DNA from: Erysipelotrichaceae bacterium
GTDB lineage: Bacteria > Bacillota_I > Bacilli_A > Erysipelotrichales > Erysipelotrichaceae
Assembly: GCA_012513225.1 (NCBI GenBank)
Contig: JAAZCQ010000053.1
Location: 1 to 64,000 of the forward strand
Length of the DNA stretch: 64,000 nucleotides
Direction: 5' to 3'
The translations under genes were made by a program, and so were the position numbers. Numbering within the stretch: position 1 is the stretch's first letter; the number at the start of each line of letters is the position of its first letter. This document shows positions 24,332 to 36,202 of this stretch, piece by piece. The notes beneath the pieces were generated by a model, which made no database searches, was not told where the DNA came from, and worked only from the letters and a program-made list of their open reading frames with translations.

Positions 24332-24354
24332 AAAAGAGTCAAGGACTCTTTTTT
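24332..24354. terminator. Bidirectional terminator between convergent genes
   Basis: AAAAGAGTC and GACTCTTTT with a 3-nt loop, plus T-runs on both strands; it overlaps the stop codon of the leftward gene. Confidence 0.75.
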
Positions 24355-24997
24355 AGTGAAATCTATCTTTTTTTGGTGGCTTATTAAGCTTTATTTTTTT
24401 TGGATCTTCAATTCCATCTGTCAAATAAATATCAATCCCTTTTTTTTGGTATGAATAAAAAATTCTTTTTAAATCTCTTTTAATATCATAAGATCTAACA
24501 ATTATTTTATTTATTTTATGATTTAGAAAATATTCAGGTGTAGGAATATCTTGACTATATAAATCCCAACTATTATCAAAAACTGATACATCCATTTTAT
24601 GGCGAAAAATACGATTACTATCTAAAAAAAATACAGGTGCACAGTCCTCTTCAAAACTTAAGTTTTGAAGAATGTTGCTTGCCCACAACAACACTTCTTG
24701 AAGTGGCTTTAAATCAACTATTGAAAAAGCGTTTTTTTGAGTAGGTGATCCGTTAAATAATACAATTGGTCTATATCCCATCTTTGCATAGCTCATACCT
24801 TCTAATACACTTTCTTCTTGAGATAAATCTACAAAGATTGCTGTGTTATTTTCATATTGTATATTTGTATAGACATCAATCAACTTAAACTTTCTTTTAT
24901 TTGCTTTTGTAATATTCATAAAAATTACAGGGCGAACCCAATCTACCCACAATTTTGAAGTTGGTGCCCATAATTTATATATTTCTTTATCATTCAT
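24353..24997 (-). CDS. Conserved-looking protein of unknown function, partner of the ATP-grasp gene
   Basis: A soluble 214-residue protein with no membrane span or recognised motif. Notable stretches are IYKLWAPTSKLWVDWVRPVI at the start, YENNTAIFVDLSQEESVLEG, MGYRPIVLFNGSP and FFLDSNRIFRHKMD. The alternation of hydrophobic strands with short polar ends suggests an alpha/beta fold. ATG 24997 follows an AGGTG site by 6 bases and overlaps the upstream ATP-grasp gene by 8 bases, so the two are translationally coupled and likely work together. A GTG nine bases earlier is the alternative start. I do not recognise the family. Confidence 0.8.
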   Translation of the reverse strand: MNDKEIYKLWAPTSKLWVDWVRPVIFMNITKANKRKFKLIDVYTNIQYENNTAIFVDLSQEESVLEGMSYAKMGYRPIVLFNGSPTQKNAFSIVDLKPLQEVLLWASNILQNLSFEEDCAPVFFLDSNRIFRHKMDVSVFDNSWDLYSQDIPTPEYFLNHKINKIIVRSYDIKRDLKRIFYSYQKKGIDIYLTDGIEDPKKIKLNKPPKKDRFH

Positions 24998-26210
24998 TTG
25001 TATCACCTACTTCAATTAATACGGGTATATCTTTTGCATGTGAGTCAATACGTTTTGTTTTAGAAATCCTACCGTAGTATCCTGCAGATTCACCTTCAAC
25101 ATAATAAGCACCTAGACACACATGATAAATTTTGCCATCTTCATCTAGTAACCCAAGACTTTCAAATTGTTTTTGAGCAATATAATTTTTTGGATGTTTT
25201 TTAACATCTTTTATTGTTTTATCATATTCTTTTTTTTCAATAGCACCTTTAATTGTAATTCCTTCCCCAACACGTCCCCATACAGGTTTATAAATATATC
25301 CTTCTTTATGTTTAGCTTTTTTAACACCTGTAGTATGAGGTAAAGTTTTTCGCCACGTAGATAAATTAATTCCTTCTTTTTCTAGTATATCCCAAATTAA
25401 TGGAAATCTTTTTGACTGTGTAATTACTGCAATTGGGTGATTACATGAAGGAGTTTCTGTATTAAAATAGCCATGCCAAGATTTATCTTGAATATCAACT
25501 ACCCACTCAATAGGATTGAATCTTATAATTCCATCTATATCTTTTTTATTATTATCTAATATGCTAAATGCTTTTTTATTTTTAAAATTAAGATGATCTA
25601 CTGCACCATAAATAATTTTAAATCCCAATTTTTCAAGTTCATCTCCTAAAAATTGCATTACTTGTCTATCATCTGTATACGAGGTACAGTGAACCATCAT
25701 AATTGTTCCAAAAGGTTTAATTTTTTTAACAAGATGTTTTATTAAAACATCCCCAAAATTTTTATATATATAATGTTTATCTTCTAAGTAGTGTAAAGCA
25801 ATCTTAGGCATAAGACTTGATTCAGCAAAACCTCCAGGAACATCACTATTTACTTCACTAATCATAAAAGTACCATCTGTACATGGATGAAAATCAAAGC
25901 GCATTAAACGAACATGTTTACTAGAATCATAGTTTTTACATAGACTAATTACTTTCTTCATTTTCCACGGTAATTTTAAATCTTTCATTATATTATGATT
26001 AAGATTTATAAACTTTTCAGCTTCTTTTGTTTCTTTTCCTAAGCTAACAACTAAATTTTCAATTTCTTGATTCTCTTTTTGTGTTAATACTAAAACATGA
26101 TCTGCAATTGTATTATCATCTTTAAATTGAGGATCCCATTTGTATCCATCAAAAATTACAGAAAGCCTATAATCCTCATATTTATCTTTAGGTATTTTAA
26201 TTAATTTCAT
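24990..26210 (-). CDS. Glutathionylspermidine-synthase-like ATP-grasp ligase
   Basis: A 406-residue protein of the GSP_synth (YgiC/YjfC) family: carboxylate-amine ligases of ATP-grasp fold. Visible motifs are RFDFHPCTDGTFMISEVNSD and PGGFAE (acceptor/ATP site), GIIRFNPIEWV, YIYKPVWGRVGEGITIKG (glycine-rich ATP loop) and YIAQKQFESLGLL. These enzymes join an amine or amino acid to a peptide carboxylate; the glutathionylspermidine activity itself belongs to the two-domain E. coli Gsp and is not implied. It overlaps the next gene by 8 bases and is read against the flanking DUF2207 and lemA genes. AAAGGA ribosome site. Confidence 0.85.
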   Translation of the reverse strand: MKLIKIPKDKYEDYRLSVIFDGYKWDPQFKDDNTIADHVLVLTQKENQEIENLVVSLGKETKEAEKFINLNHNIMKDLKLPWKMKKVISLCKNYDSSKHVRLMRFDFHPCTDGTFMISEVNSDVPGGFAESSLMPKIALHYLEDKHYIYKNFGDVLIKHLVKKIKPFGTIMMVHCTSYTDDRQVMQFLGDELEKLGFKIIYGAVDHLNFKNKKAFSILDNNKKDIDGIIRFNPIEWVVDIQDKSWHGYFNTETPSCNHPIAVITQSKRFPLIWDILEKEGINLSTWRKTLPHTTGVKKAKHKEGYIYKPVWGRVGEGITIKGAIEKKEYDKTIKDVKKHPKNYIAQKQFESLGLLDEDGKIYHVCLGAYYVEGESAGYYGRISKTKRIDSHAKDIPVLIEVGDTNE

Positions 26211-26312
26211 TTATATTCCTTTTAATATTATTCATTATAGCATAGACATAAAATCCAACAATTGTATTAAGTAATCTCTTATGATACTATTTTTCAAAGG
26301 AGAATATTACTT

Positions 26313-26861
26313 ATGATTTATATAATCTTATTATTGGTTATACTACTTTTAGTAGGTATCATACTGATTTATAATGGGTTAGTTAAACAAAGAAATATGG
26401 TTAATAATCAAAAAAGCCAAATTGATATTCAGCTTAAAAGAAGATTTGATTTGATTCCTAACTTAGTAGAAGTTGTTAAGGGTTATTCAAAATATGAAAA
26501 ATCTACACTAGAAGATATTGTCTTTGCGAGAAATAAATATGTAAGTGCAAATAACGATACTGAAAAACAACTAGAAGCTGATACATATTTAAATAATGCA
26601 TTATCAAAACTTTTTGTATTAGTAGAAAGTTATCCTGATTTAAAAGCAAATCAGAACTTTTTAAATCTTCAAAAAGAATTATCTACAACTGAAGATAAGG
26701 TTGCTTTCTCTAGACAATTTTATAATGATGCTGTTTATAAATTAAATACAAAAATCCAAGTTTTCCCTTCAAATTTAATTGCATCTATATTTAAATTTAA
26801 AGAAGAAAGATATTTTGAAATAAATTCAAATGAAAAAGAAAATATAAATATAAATATATAA
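26313..26861 (+). CDS. lemA: LemA family protein
   Basis: A 182-residue protein with one N-terminal membrane span (residues 2-24) and a helical bundle. YNGLVKQRNMVNNQKSQIDI followed by LKRRFDLIPNLVEVVKGYSKYEKSTLEDIVFARNKY is the diagnostic LemA region; FSRQFYNDAVYKLNTKIQVF is the conserved second half. LemA proteins are membrane-bound, of unclear function, and often neighbour DUF2207 or HtpX genes. Ribosome site AAAGGAGA. Confidence 0.93.
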   Translation: MIYIILLLVILLLVGIILIYNGLVKQRNMVNNQKSQIDIQLKRRFDLIPNLVEVVKGYSKYEKSTLEDIVFARNKYVSANNDTEKQLEADTYLNNALSKLFVLVESYPDLKANQNFLNLQKELSTTEDKVAFSRQFYNDAVYKLNTKIQVFPSNLIASIFKFKEERYFEINSNEKENININI

Positions 26862-26927
26862 TAAGAAAATTAATATTTTATAAATATAAATAATTAAATT
26901 GTTGCTAAGTAAATGGATATTAAATCA

Positions 26928-26959
26928 GTCATCAAGTCATTATGATTTTGATGGCTTTT
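26928..26959 (+). terminator. Terminator of lemA
   Basis: GTCATCAA and TTGATGGC form an 8-bp stem with one G-T pair followed by TTTT, 67 bases after lemA. The rest of 26862-27257 is AT-rich with no gene seen. Confidence 0.5.
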
Positions 26960-27136
26960 CTAATATTCTAGTAGAAACAGATAACACTCTTCTTACATAA
27001 CAATATTTATTTTAATATTCCCCCAGTATTTATAATACATATATTCGTATTAATTTTTCAGTTTGTAATACCTGTATTTTCAAAAGGGAAAAGCATACTT
27101 ATTATATATGTAATTATCAATAACATTCTAAACATA

Positions 27137-27164
27137 AAAACCATTGTCTTTCGACAATAGTTTT
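27137..27164. terminator. Bidirectional terminator after the GH1 gene
   Basis: AAAACCATTGTC and GACAATAGTTTT form a 12-bp stem (one mismatch) with a TTTC/GAAA tetraloop, about 94 bases beyond the GH1 stop codon. Confidence 0.6.
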
Positions 27165-27257
27165 AAAAATATTATACTGTTAATAAAATTTTAGTGTTGA
27201 ACATTCTTAGTAGCTTATTACTAATATTTTATTATCTACGATTGTCTGAAAAAACAA

Positions 27258-30050
<2,793 letters not shown>

Positions 30051-30054
<4 letters not shown>

Positions 30055-30350
30055 TTTAATAATTCCTCCGCTTGTTCAATAACTTTTTCACCGTTAGCGG
30101 TTCCATAAGCTACAGGGTCGATTATTGCAACTTTTGCAACATCTCCCACCATTTCATTAATTCTTTTAAAGCTATGGCGAATTTGAGGACCTAATAAAAG
30201 AACATCAAAATCACCTAAATATTGTTTTATTTGAGTTTGATTCATTGCCCAAATTTTATAATCTTTTCCCTTAGATGCTGCAATATCTACCATTTTATTC
30301 ACAAGAATACTTGTAGACATACCAGCATTACATGCTAACATTATTTTCAC
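30051..30350 (-). CDS. celA: PTS cellobiose-type EIIB
   Basis: A 99-residue EIIB of the lactose/cellobiose family. The phosphorylated Cys lies in IMLACNAGMSTSILV close to the start; GDFDVLLLGPQIRHSF and VAIIDPVAYGTANGEKV complete the fold. GTG 30350 was chosen because AGGAGG lies 7 bases before it (30358-30363); an ATG at 30374 would place the ribosome site inside the gene. It is the first gene of the EIIB-EIIC-GH1 unit. Confidence 0.92.
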
Positions 30351-30399
30351 TTGTTTTCCTCCTAAAATATACAATCTACACCAAAATTACTTTAATAAA

Positions 30400-30413
30400 T
30401 ATAAGCGCTTAAT
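30400..30413. promoter_or_regulatory. Candidate cre-like or regulator palindrome before the cellobiose-PTS unit
   Basis: TAAGCGCTTA is a perfect 10-bp palindrome 50 bases upstream of the EIIB start, matching the core of a CcpA cre site but not its outer T-G and C-A. A similar GCGCTTA lies before the other EIIBC gene (15949-15962). Confidence 0.4.
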
Positions 30414-30532
30414 ATCGAAATTTTTTATTAAAAAATCTTATTAGGTTGTAGTTGTTACAAGTATATCCTATAGTATTGTTTATACTTACTCCATATCCAT
30501 AATTTCTATAATCATTAAGGAAAATTTCACAA

Positions 30533-30570
30533 CAAAAAAACTTCCAAGTTATTATTTGCAAGTTTTTTTG
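30533..30570 (-). terminator. Terminator after the second EIIB gene
   Basis: CAAAAAAACTT and AAGTTTTTTTG form an 11-bp stem with a 16-nt loop directly after the EIIB stop, separating the regulator unit from the EIIB-EIIC-GH1 unit. Confidence 0.55.
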
Positions 30571-30578
30571 AGTATTTA

Positions 30579-30887
30579 TTATTTTTCTTTAAGGCTTTTT
30601 TCTATTTGAAGTAAAGTATTTTTTATATTATAAGTAGCATAGTCAACATTGTTAATAACTAAAATTGGAACATAATACTTAATTGTTTTTACTATGCGTT
30701 CTTTTATATGTCTAACTTGTGGAGCCAGAAGAATAATATCATACTCACTAAAACTCCTCTCTATATTAATGATATTTGAACATGAAATAATGTAACCCAG
30801 TTTTTGATATTCAGAATCTTGCTTCATCATTTCAGTTAAAATACTAGTAGACATTCCAGCATTACATATTAGTAATATTCTAATCAT
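30579..30887 (-). CDS. Second PTS cellobiose-type EIIB, coupled to the PRD regulator
   Basis: A 102-residue EIIB with the phosphorylation site LLICNAGMSTSILT at the N-terminus and YDIILLAPQVRHIKERIV. It is a diverged paralogue of the EIIB 230 bases away. It overlaps the PRD regulator by 8 bases and is followed by a terminator, so it is made with the regulator rather than with the permease. It may pass the phosphorylation state of the PTS to the regulator's domains, or may serve another permease. Confidence 0.88.
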   Translation of the reverse strand: MIRILLICNAGMSTSILTEMMKQDSEYQKLGYIISCSNIINIERSFSEYDIILLAPQVRHIKERIVKTIKYYVPILVINNVDYATYNIKNTLLQIEKSLKEK

Positions 30888-32817
30888 TAGAACCCCTTTC
30901 TATTTTCTTAAGTAAGTACATCATAAAGTCAAATTTCTTTTCTTTTATAATTTGAGTAACATATTCCTTATTAGTTAGAAGTCTACTTATAACTATATAA
31001 AAAGTATCTAAATTTGCTTCTAAATTTTTTTCCAATGAAGTTAGAAAAATAAGTTGAACATATTTTTCCTTCCATAATATGGGAGTTTTTAAAATACAAA
31101 CTGAAACAAATGTATCATTTGTTTGTGCCTCAACTGGATGTGGTATAGCTATTAAATAATCCAATTCAGTGGTTGTTTGAGATTCTCTTAAAAGAATTGA
31201 TTGGTAAAGTTCTCCAATTTCCTCATTTTTATATTCCTTAATTTTGTTAACCATGAAAGAGATTACTTCCTCTTTGTAATTTAATTCTATATCAGTAAAA
31301 AATAGGTTTTTATCAAAAAAATCTTCTATTAAAAAATATTCGTCAATTGTTAAGAAATGATTTAATTCTTTTAAATCAGCTTCTCTAATAAGTGCACTAA
31401 CTTCTAAAACAGGAATAGGAATATCCATATAAATTGGTTGTGTCGTTACTACATAATCATATTTTAAAAAATCTATCTTCGATAATTGATTCGGTTCATA
31501 ACTATCTATTATATTTATATGTTTATTGAAATTATCTTTTAAATGAAAAGACAGAAGAGCTTCACTCCCTCTACCAGAAGAATCAACAATTAATACATTT
31601 CTTTTCTCTATGTTTCGCCTTTTTTTTGTTAACGCTAAATTAAAATAAAGAGCAAAATAGCCAATTTCATCTTCTGTAATCTTAGTTTTATAATGCCTAT
31701 TAACTTCATTAACTGCAACCACAGAAATATTAAAAGAATAAGGAAATTTTCTTTTTATATCTTCAATTAAAGGATTTTTAAAAAACATATTATACTTTAT
31801 TCTTAATTCAAGACTTAAAATATGAAGAGATAACATCAATTTCAAATCAAGATCTTTTATAAAATTAAGATGATAAGATTCGTTAACAGCAAATAACATT
31901 CTCTTAACTAGATCTTTAATTTCATTATTAACAATTAGACCATTACTATCTTTTTTTATTTCTATTCTACTTTTAGAAGCAAGAGTTAATGTTAAATATA
32001 TACACTCATTATTAAAATTATTATTTGGTATATCATATTCTTGGTAGATATTATTTAATAATTCATTTGCAATTTTATAAGTGGAAAAATATGAAATTTC
32101 TTCAGATTCTTCATCACTAAATTTTATTATAACCCCTTTTTTTACTCTATCTATTATTGTTTTTAGATTAATAATTAAACTTGATTTTTGATCATAATTA
32201 CCTGAGAATCCAAACTTTTGAAATGCATTATCAATTAAAAACTCTAGTTTTTCCTTTTCTTCAAAAATCTCCTTTTGTAATAAACTCACAATATTAGATT
32301 GTTTAGAATCATCTAAATAATATTCTTTTTCAATACAAGATCGTATATCTAGTTCTTTTCCTCTTATTTTCAATCCAAAATTTGGTTTAGATTCTAAAAA
32401 AAGATTATATTTTTGAAGGATGCTTCTTACATTTTTCAAATTTTGAGATAAAGTTGATCGAGAAATAAATAATTCTGAAGCAAGGTCATCAGCTTTTATC
32501 CAGATATTGGATTCTAAAAACAAATAAAGTAAATAATAGGTACGCTCTTCTGAATTTCTAGGTAATTTATTTAATGAATCATTTAAAGTATTATAAAAAT
32601 TTTCAAATAATTTTCGATCCACTATTTTTAACTTTAAGCCAATACTTGTCTTAGAGATTATAATAGCACCATTCATCTCTATAATAGGTTTTATTTTTTT
32701 CACTTCATTTAAAATAGTTTTACTACTTAAATTTAAAATGTTAGCCACTTTTTCAGAACTTATATACTTATTTTCATTTAGGATATTTAATATAGACAAA
32801 ATTCTTTGATTGTTCAA
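30880..32817 (-). CDS. PRD-domain PTS regulator (LicR/ManR type: HTH-PRD-PRD-EIIB-EIIA)
   Basis: A 645-residue activator. An N-terminal HTH (SSEKVANILNLSSKTILNEV) is followed by a second winged helix (DDLASELFISRSTLSQNLK), PRD1 and PRD2 (about 180-400; SLHILSLELRIKYNMFFKNP, ITEDEIGYFALYFN), an EIIB-like domain (VLIVDSSGRGSEALLSF, with no Cys) and a C-terminal EIIA domain with the active His in LIAIPHPVEAQTND. PTS phosphorylation of these domains sets its activity, so it should control the adjacent cellobiose-type operon. Translation begins at TTG 32817, eight bases after AAAGGA. Confidence 0.9.
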   Translation of the reverse strand: MNNQRILSILNILNENKYISSEKVANILNLSSKTILNEVKKIKPIIEMNGAIIISKTSIGLKLKIVDRKLFENFYNTLNDSLNKLPRNSEERTYYLLYLFLESNIWIKADDLASELFISRSTLSQNLKNVRSILQKYNLFLESKPNFGLKIRGKELDIRSCIEKEYYLDDSKQSNIVSLLQKEIFEEKEKLEFLIDNAFQKFGFSGNYDQKSSLIINLKTIIDRVKKGVIIKFSDEESEEISYFSTYKIANELLNNIYQEYDIPNNNFNNECIYLTLTLASKSRIEIKKDSNGLIVNNEIKDLVKRMLFAVNESYHLNFIKDLDLKLMLSLHILSLELRIKYNMFFKNPLIEDIKRKFPYSFNISVVAVNEVNRHYKTKITEDEIGYFALYFNLALTKKRRNIEKRNVLIVDSSGRGSEALLSFHLKDNFNKHINIIDSYEPNQLSKIDFLKYDYVVTTQPIYMDIPIPVLEVSALIREADLKELNHFLTIDEYFLIEDFFDKNLFFTDIELNYKEEVISFMVNKIKEYKNEEIGELYQSILLRESQTTTELDYLIAIPHPVEAQTNDTFVSVCILKTPILWKEKYVQLIFLTSLEKNLEANLDTFYIVISRLLTNKEYVTQIIKEKKFDFMMYLLKKIERGSND

Positions 32818-33224
32818 GTCAAATTTCCTTTCTATTATCTATGTTTACACATATAATTTAACAAAAAATCAGTTTACTTTCTATACTAATACAAGTGATC
32901 AATTTTGATTAAATGTAAAATTAAATAAGTAAACACATGAAACTATAAAAATTAAATATTAAATTAATTGTTATTTTGCAATAAAATAAAAAAAATAACG
33001 ATGTATATTGTATATACCATAAATATAAAACTTATCTTTCTCACTTTTAATTACCTTTAAAGGATCTTTTAAATATATACGATGTTAATATATATTTCTT
33101 GATTTTAACGATATTTTAATTGTTTATGAGATTAACTAATTTCTAGTAAGCAAAATGAAATAGTGTTTTTATATTAAATATCAAGTCTCATTAATATTTA
33201 AATTATTTCTTTTTTTATATTTTT
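32818..33224. other. AT-rich intergenic region, no gene seen
   Basis: About 407 bases between the PRD regulator start and the stop of the PL9-like gene. It should hold the regulator's promoter. Only a weak GTATA/TATAC palindrome around 33003-33018 was noticed; no coding frame, tRNA or terminator was recognised. Confidence 0.5.
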
Positions 33225-36023
33225 CTATTTTTTTCTTAAAAAATATATTATCTTGTCTATTATATCTTTCGAAAAAATATGTCTAAGTCTTATTTTTGAT
33301 ATAGAGGAAATAATATTATTAAAGGTTCTAAATGAATAGATACTTTTCACATTAAAATTTGCTTCACTTTTTTTGTTTGTTTTTAAAATAAAGTTTCTTC
33401 CTCTATTATCATAGGATAAAACATTAATGATATCTAAACTTGGGTTACTATTGTTTGTTAAACCTGCATTATAATTATTAAAAGTAATTGAATTTTTAAT
33501 AACATGCCTTACGGCTACTTCTTCTCCTCCCATTTTAAATCCATTTCCATCTCCTTCTGAAACTTTATCATACGAAACTTTTCCATTGTTATATGCGATA
33601 CAATTATCAATCAAGACTGTTCCAATCGCTCCCATACCTATTTTAGTGTAAAGATCAAAACCATCATCAATATTGTTATAAGAAATACAATGTTTGAAAA
33701 TATTCCCATTCCCTACTCTTAATTTTGCTGCAAATCCATCAGCATTACTATTAGATGAATCTCTATTATCAAATGATTCACAACTATAAATTAAATTATT
33801 AGATGGCCATTCTTCAAACACTGAATTTTCATTCATACAACTAATTTGTAAACCAGTATCACCATTACAATAAGTTTTAACTCCTTCAATAATATTATTA
33901 TTTCCTTCAACAATGATTCCTTGACTGTTATCCTTACTATTTGTTATATCAATATTTTTGATATGCCAAAAATCTGCTGAAATTAAAAGTCCTTCATGCT
34001 CCTTATTAAAATTGATAATTGGCCTATTCTTTAATTCTTGTGCTATTAAATATTTATAATTATTTACATATACGTTATTATTGTTCAAAATTTTTAATGG
34101 TTTATACATATTATAATTACCACCAGCCATAATTATTTTATTTCCCTTATTTATTAAATCAATAGCAGAATAAATATCTAAAGGGGAATCAATAGTTCCT
34201 AAATTATCAGCTTTTCCAACAGGGCTTACAAAAATGTCACCATAGATTTCCTTGAATATAATTGTAATATACATAAATAAAGGATTATATTTTAAAATGT
34301 TTTCTTCTAGAGACGGTTTGAAAATTATAAAGTAATGATTTTCACCTGGAGCTAACTCAACAGCCTTTTTAAGTATTTTATTATCAAATAAATTATAACT
34401 ACCTAAAAATATTCTGTGATTTTTTTCATCTTTATAAATCTCTATTATTCCTTTTGTATTAGCACTTAGCATAATATTTTCAATATTTTTACTTGTTAAT
34501 GTTTTAGTGAAATTTTCGATTTTCACTATTTTCTTTTCATCTTCAACTAATATTTTTTTTAAATTATGTCTTTCTTTACTAGTTTTTAAACTAATTTTAG
34601 AGACTTTTATGTTTGCTTCTTTTGCAGTATAAAAACCTAGGTACTGTTTTTTACTACTATCTATTAAGTTTGGTAAATATTCACTAATCCATCCTGAATC
34701 AGAATTTGTTTCAAGATTTAATGCTTTAACACTGTAATTATCTCCATCTTTTTTAAAATAGAACCTATATTTAGATTTTTCTTCATAATTAAATATAGAT
34801 TTTTTCTTAAATAATATTTTCAACTTTTCTTTGTTGTCATACGATATACTTCGAGAAAATAATTGAATAAAGAGCTCTTCATATGGGCTACCAGAATATA
34901 CTCCAAAAGATATAATATTGGAAGAAACAATAGAATTGTCTTTAAAATCTCCAATCTTATCACGTAACATTATGCCAAACGATTCTTGCCCATTATGTAT
35001 ATTAGATACAAATGAAACAACCTCAATTTCTGCTTCAATTTGAAAGTTTTCAGTTTTAGGTTCTAAAATTGTATAGTAATAAGTAATTCCATCATGATCT
35101 TTTGTAATTTTTCCACCATTATTATGAGAAACTATATTAACATGATATTTTTTTTCTTTAATATAGTTGCGACTTTTATTTATGGATTGACCAAAATAAG
35201 TTTTCTTAAAATCATAATCATTCTTCTCTACTATAGAAATATTATAATTAAGATGATGTAACTTATCTTTTCCTTGATACTTTATTTGTACTTCACCCAA
35301 ATTATTAGATTTATTTATTATATTTAAAGAATAGTCTTTTTTACTAATATCAATACGCTTAGCGTTATTGTATTCAAGAACTAATTTTAAATTATTTAAT
35401 AACATATCGTAAATATTTTCATCGCTATAAAAAATAGTCTCTGGAAATTCTTTAAAGTCCAGATTATTTTCAGCTATTTTTAAAACGTCAAGAGAAAATA
35501 TAGTACTTAAATTGAGATAAATTACTTCAATTTTTTTCCCGCTTATTGTATCACTATTTGAAAAAACATAATTAAGTGAATCTGCTCTAATTTTTATGTC
35601 GTTTATTTTAATGTAATAATCTTTTGGCGATAGAACCATACTGGAATAATCATCAAAATAAGCACTAACCAATAAATCATTAGCCACTAAGACACTACTT
35701 TCAAAATAAGGTTTATTATTTATTTGTAATATTTTTAATTCTACAGCCTTTATTTTAGAGACTTGTACTTTCATCAGTGTTTTACAATTTTCTAAATTAT
35801 ATATTATTTCAACAGAGTGTGTTCCACTAGTAGTATAAAACTCTTTTGGAACAACAATTGTATAATCATTCTCACTCAACAAATACGAACAACCATCAGA
35901 GTAATTAGCATAAACTAATAATCCTGTAGAATCAAACTCTTCATTAAGCTTGTATTCCATTTTATAAGGTAATCTAAGTGATAAGACTACACTATTTAAA
36001 TTATTATTTTGATAATTAGTCAT
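33225..36023 (-). CDS. Ig-domain plus right-handed beta-helix protein, PL9-like polysaccharide lyase
   Basis: A 932-residue protein. The N-terminal part holds bacterial Ig-like (Big_3-type) repeats (GLLVYANYSDGCSYLLSEND near residue 35, more around 100-270), a middle beta-sandwich, then from about residue 620 FVSPVGKADNLGTIDSPLDI, GNKIIMAGGNYNMYKPLKI, GFAAKLRVGNGNIFKHC, NIDDGFDLYTKIG and GNGFKMGGEEVAVRHV. These match PL9 pectate/rhamnogalacturonan lyases: DDGFD for Ca2+ and the Lys of GFAAKL as base. No signal peptide is visible at either end, odd for such a protein, and the ribosome site is poor. Activity is inferred. Confidence 0.78.
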   Translation of the reverse strand: MTNYQNNNLNSVVLSLRLPYKMEYKLNEEFDSTGLLVYANYSDGCSYLLSENDYTIVVPKEFYTTSGTHSVEIIYNLENCKTLMKVQVSKIKAVELKILQINNKPYFESSVLVANDLLVSAYFDDYSSMVLSPKDYYIKINDIKIRADSLNYVFSNSDTISGKKIEVIYLNLSTIFSLDVLKIAENNLDFKEFPETIFYSDENIYDMLLNNLKLVLEYNNAKRIDISKKDYSLNIINKSNNLGEVQIKYQGKDKLHHLNYNISIVEKNDYDFKKTYFGQSINKSRNYIKEKKYHVNIVSHNNGGKITKDHDGITYYYTILEPKTENFQIEAEIEVVSFVSNIHNGQESFGIMLRDKIGDFKDNSIVSSNIISFGVYSGSPYEELFIQLFSRSISYDNKEKLKILFKKKSIFNYEEKSKYRFYFKKDGDNYSVKALNLETNSDSGWISEYLPNLIDSSKKQYLGFYTAKEANIKVSKISLKTSKERHNLKKILVEDEKKIVKIENFTKTLTSKNIENIMLSANTKGIIEIYKDEKNHRIFLGSYNLFDNKILKKAVELAPGENHYFIIFKPSLEENILKYNPLFMYITIIFKEIYGDIFVSPVGKADNLGTIDSPLDIYSAIDLINKGNKIIMAGGNYNMYKPLKILNNNNVYVNNYKYLIAQELKNRPIINFNKEHEGLLISADFWHIKNIDITNSKDNSQGIIVEGNNNIIEGVKTYCNGDTGLQISCMNENSVFEEWPSNNLIYSCESFDNRDSSNSNADGFAAKLRVGNGNIFKHCISYNNIDDGFDLYTKIGMGAIGTVLIDNCIAYNNGKVSYDKVSEGDGNGFKMGGEEVAVRHVIKNSITFNNYNAGLTNNSNPSLDIINVLSYDNRGRNFILKTNKKSEANFNVKSIYSFRTFNNIISSISKIRLRHIFSKDIIDKIIYFLRKK

Positions 36024-36071
36024 ACTATGCTCATATAATCAATTCACTTGTATATTGATGATTTTCTTTCT

Positions 36072-36120
36072 AGGCCGATAATGTTACTAAGCATAACAGA
36101 CGGCCTTTTTATATGCTTAG
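36072..36120 (-). promoter_or_regulatory. Two interlocking inverted repeats upstream of the PL9-like gene (possible RNA pseudoknot)
   Basis: Repeat A pairs AGGCCG (36101-36106) with CGGCCT (36072-36077). Repeat B pairs CTAAGCATA (36112-36120) with TATGCTTAG (36087-36095), a perfect 9 bp. On a leftward transcript the order is B-A-B-A, so they either exclude each other or form an H-type pseudoknot with 5-, 5- and 9-nt connections. A possible -35 TTGACA lies at 36144-36149 with a weak -10 ACTAAT at 36121-36126; starting there would cut arm B, in which case the repeats would act as DNA operators. Confidence 0.45.
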
Positions 36121-36202
36121 ATTAGTGCTGCAAATATTTTAAATGTCAACAAAGAATTCTTCTATTGGATATTATGATTTAAATATTTATACTTTAATAA
36201 AA

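Noticed and set aside
30351-30374. ATG start for the cellobiose EIIB
   Set aside because: The AGGAGG ribosome site would lie inside the coding part; GTG 30350 has ideal spacing.
32818-33224. Hidden small gene in the 407-base gap
   Set aside because: All frames are broken by frequent stops and there is no ribosome site; only AT-rich sequence is visible.
36072-36110. Rightward terminator (AGGCCG...CGGCCT followed by T5)
   Set aside because: No rightward gene ends here; the hairpin is more sensible as part of the leftward leader or an operator.
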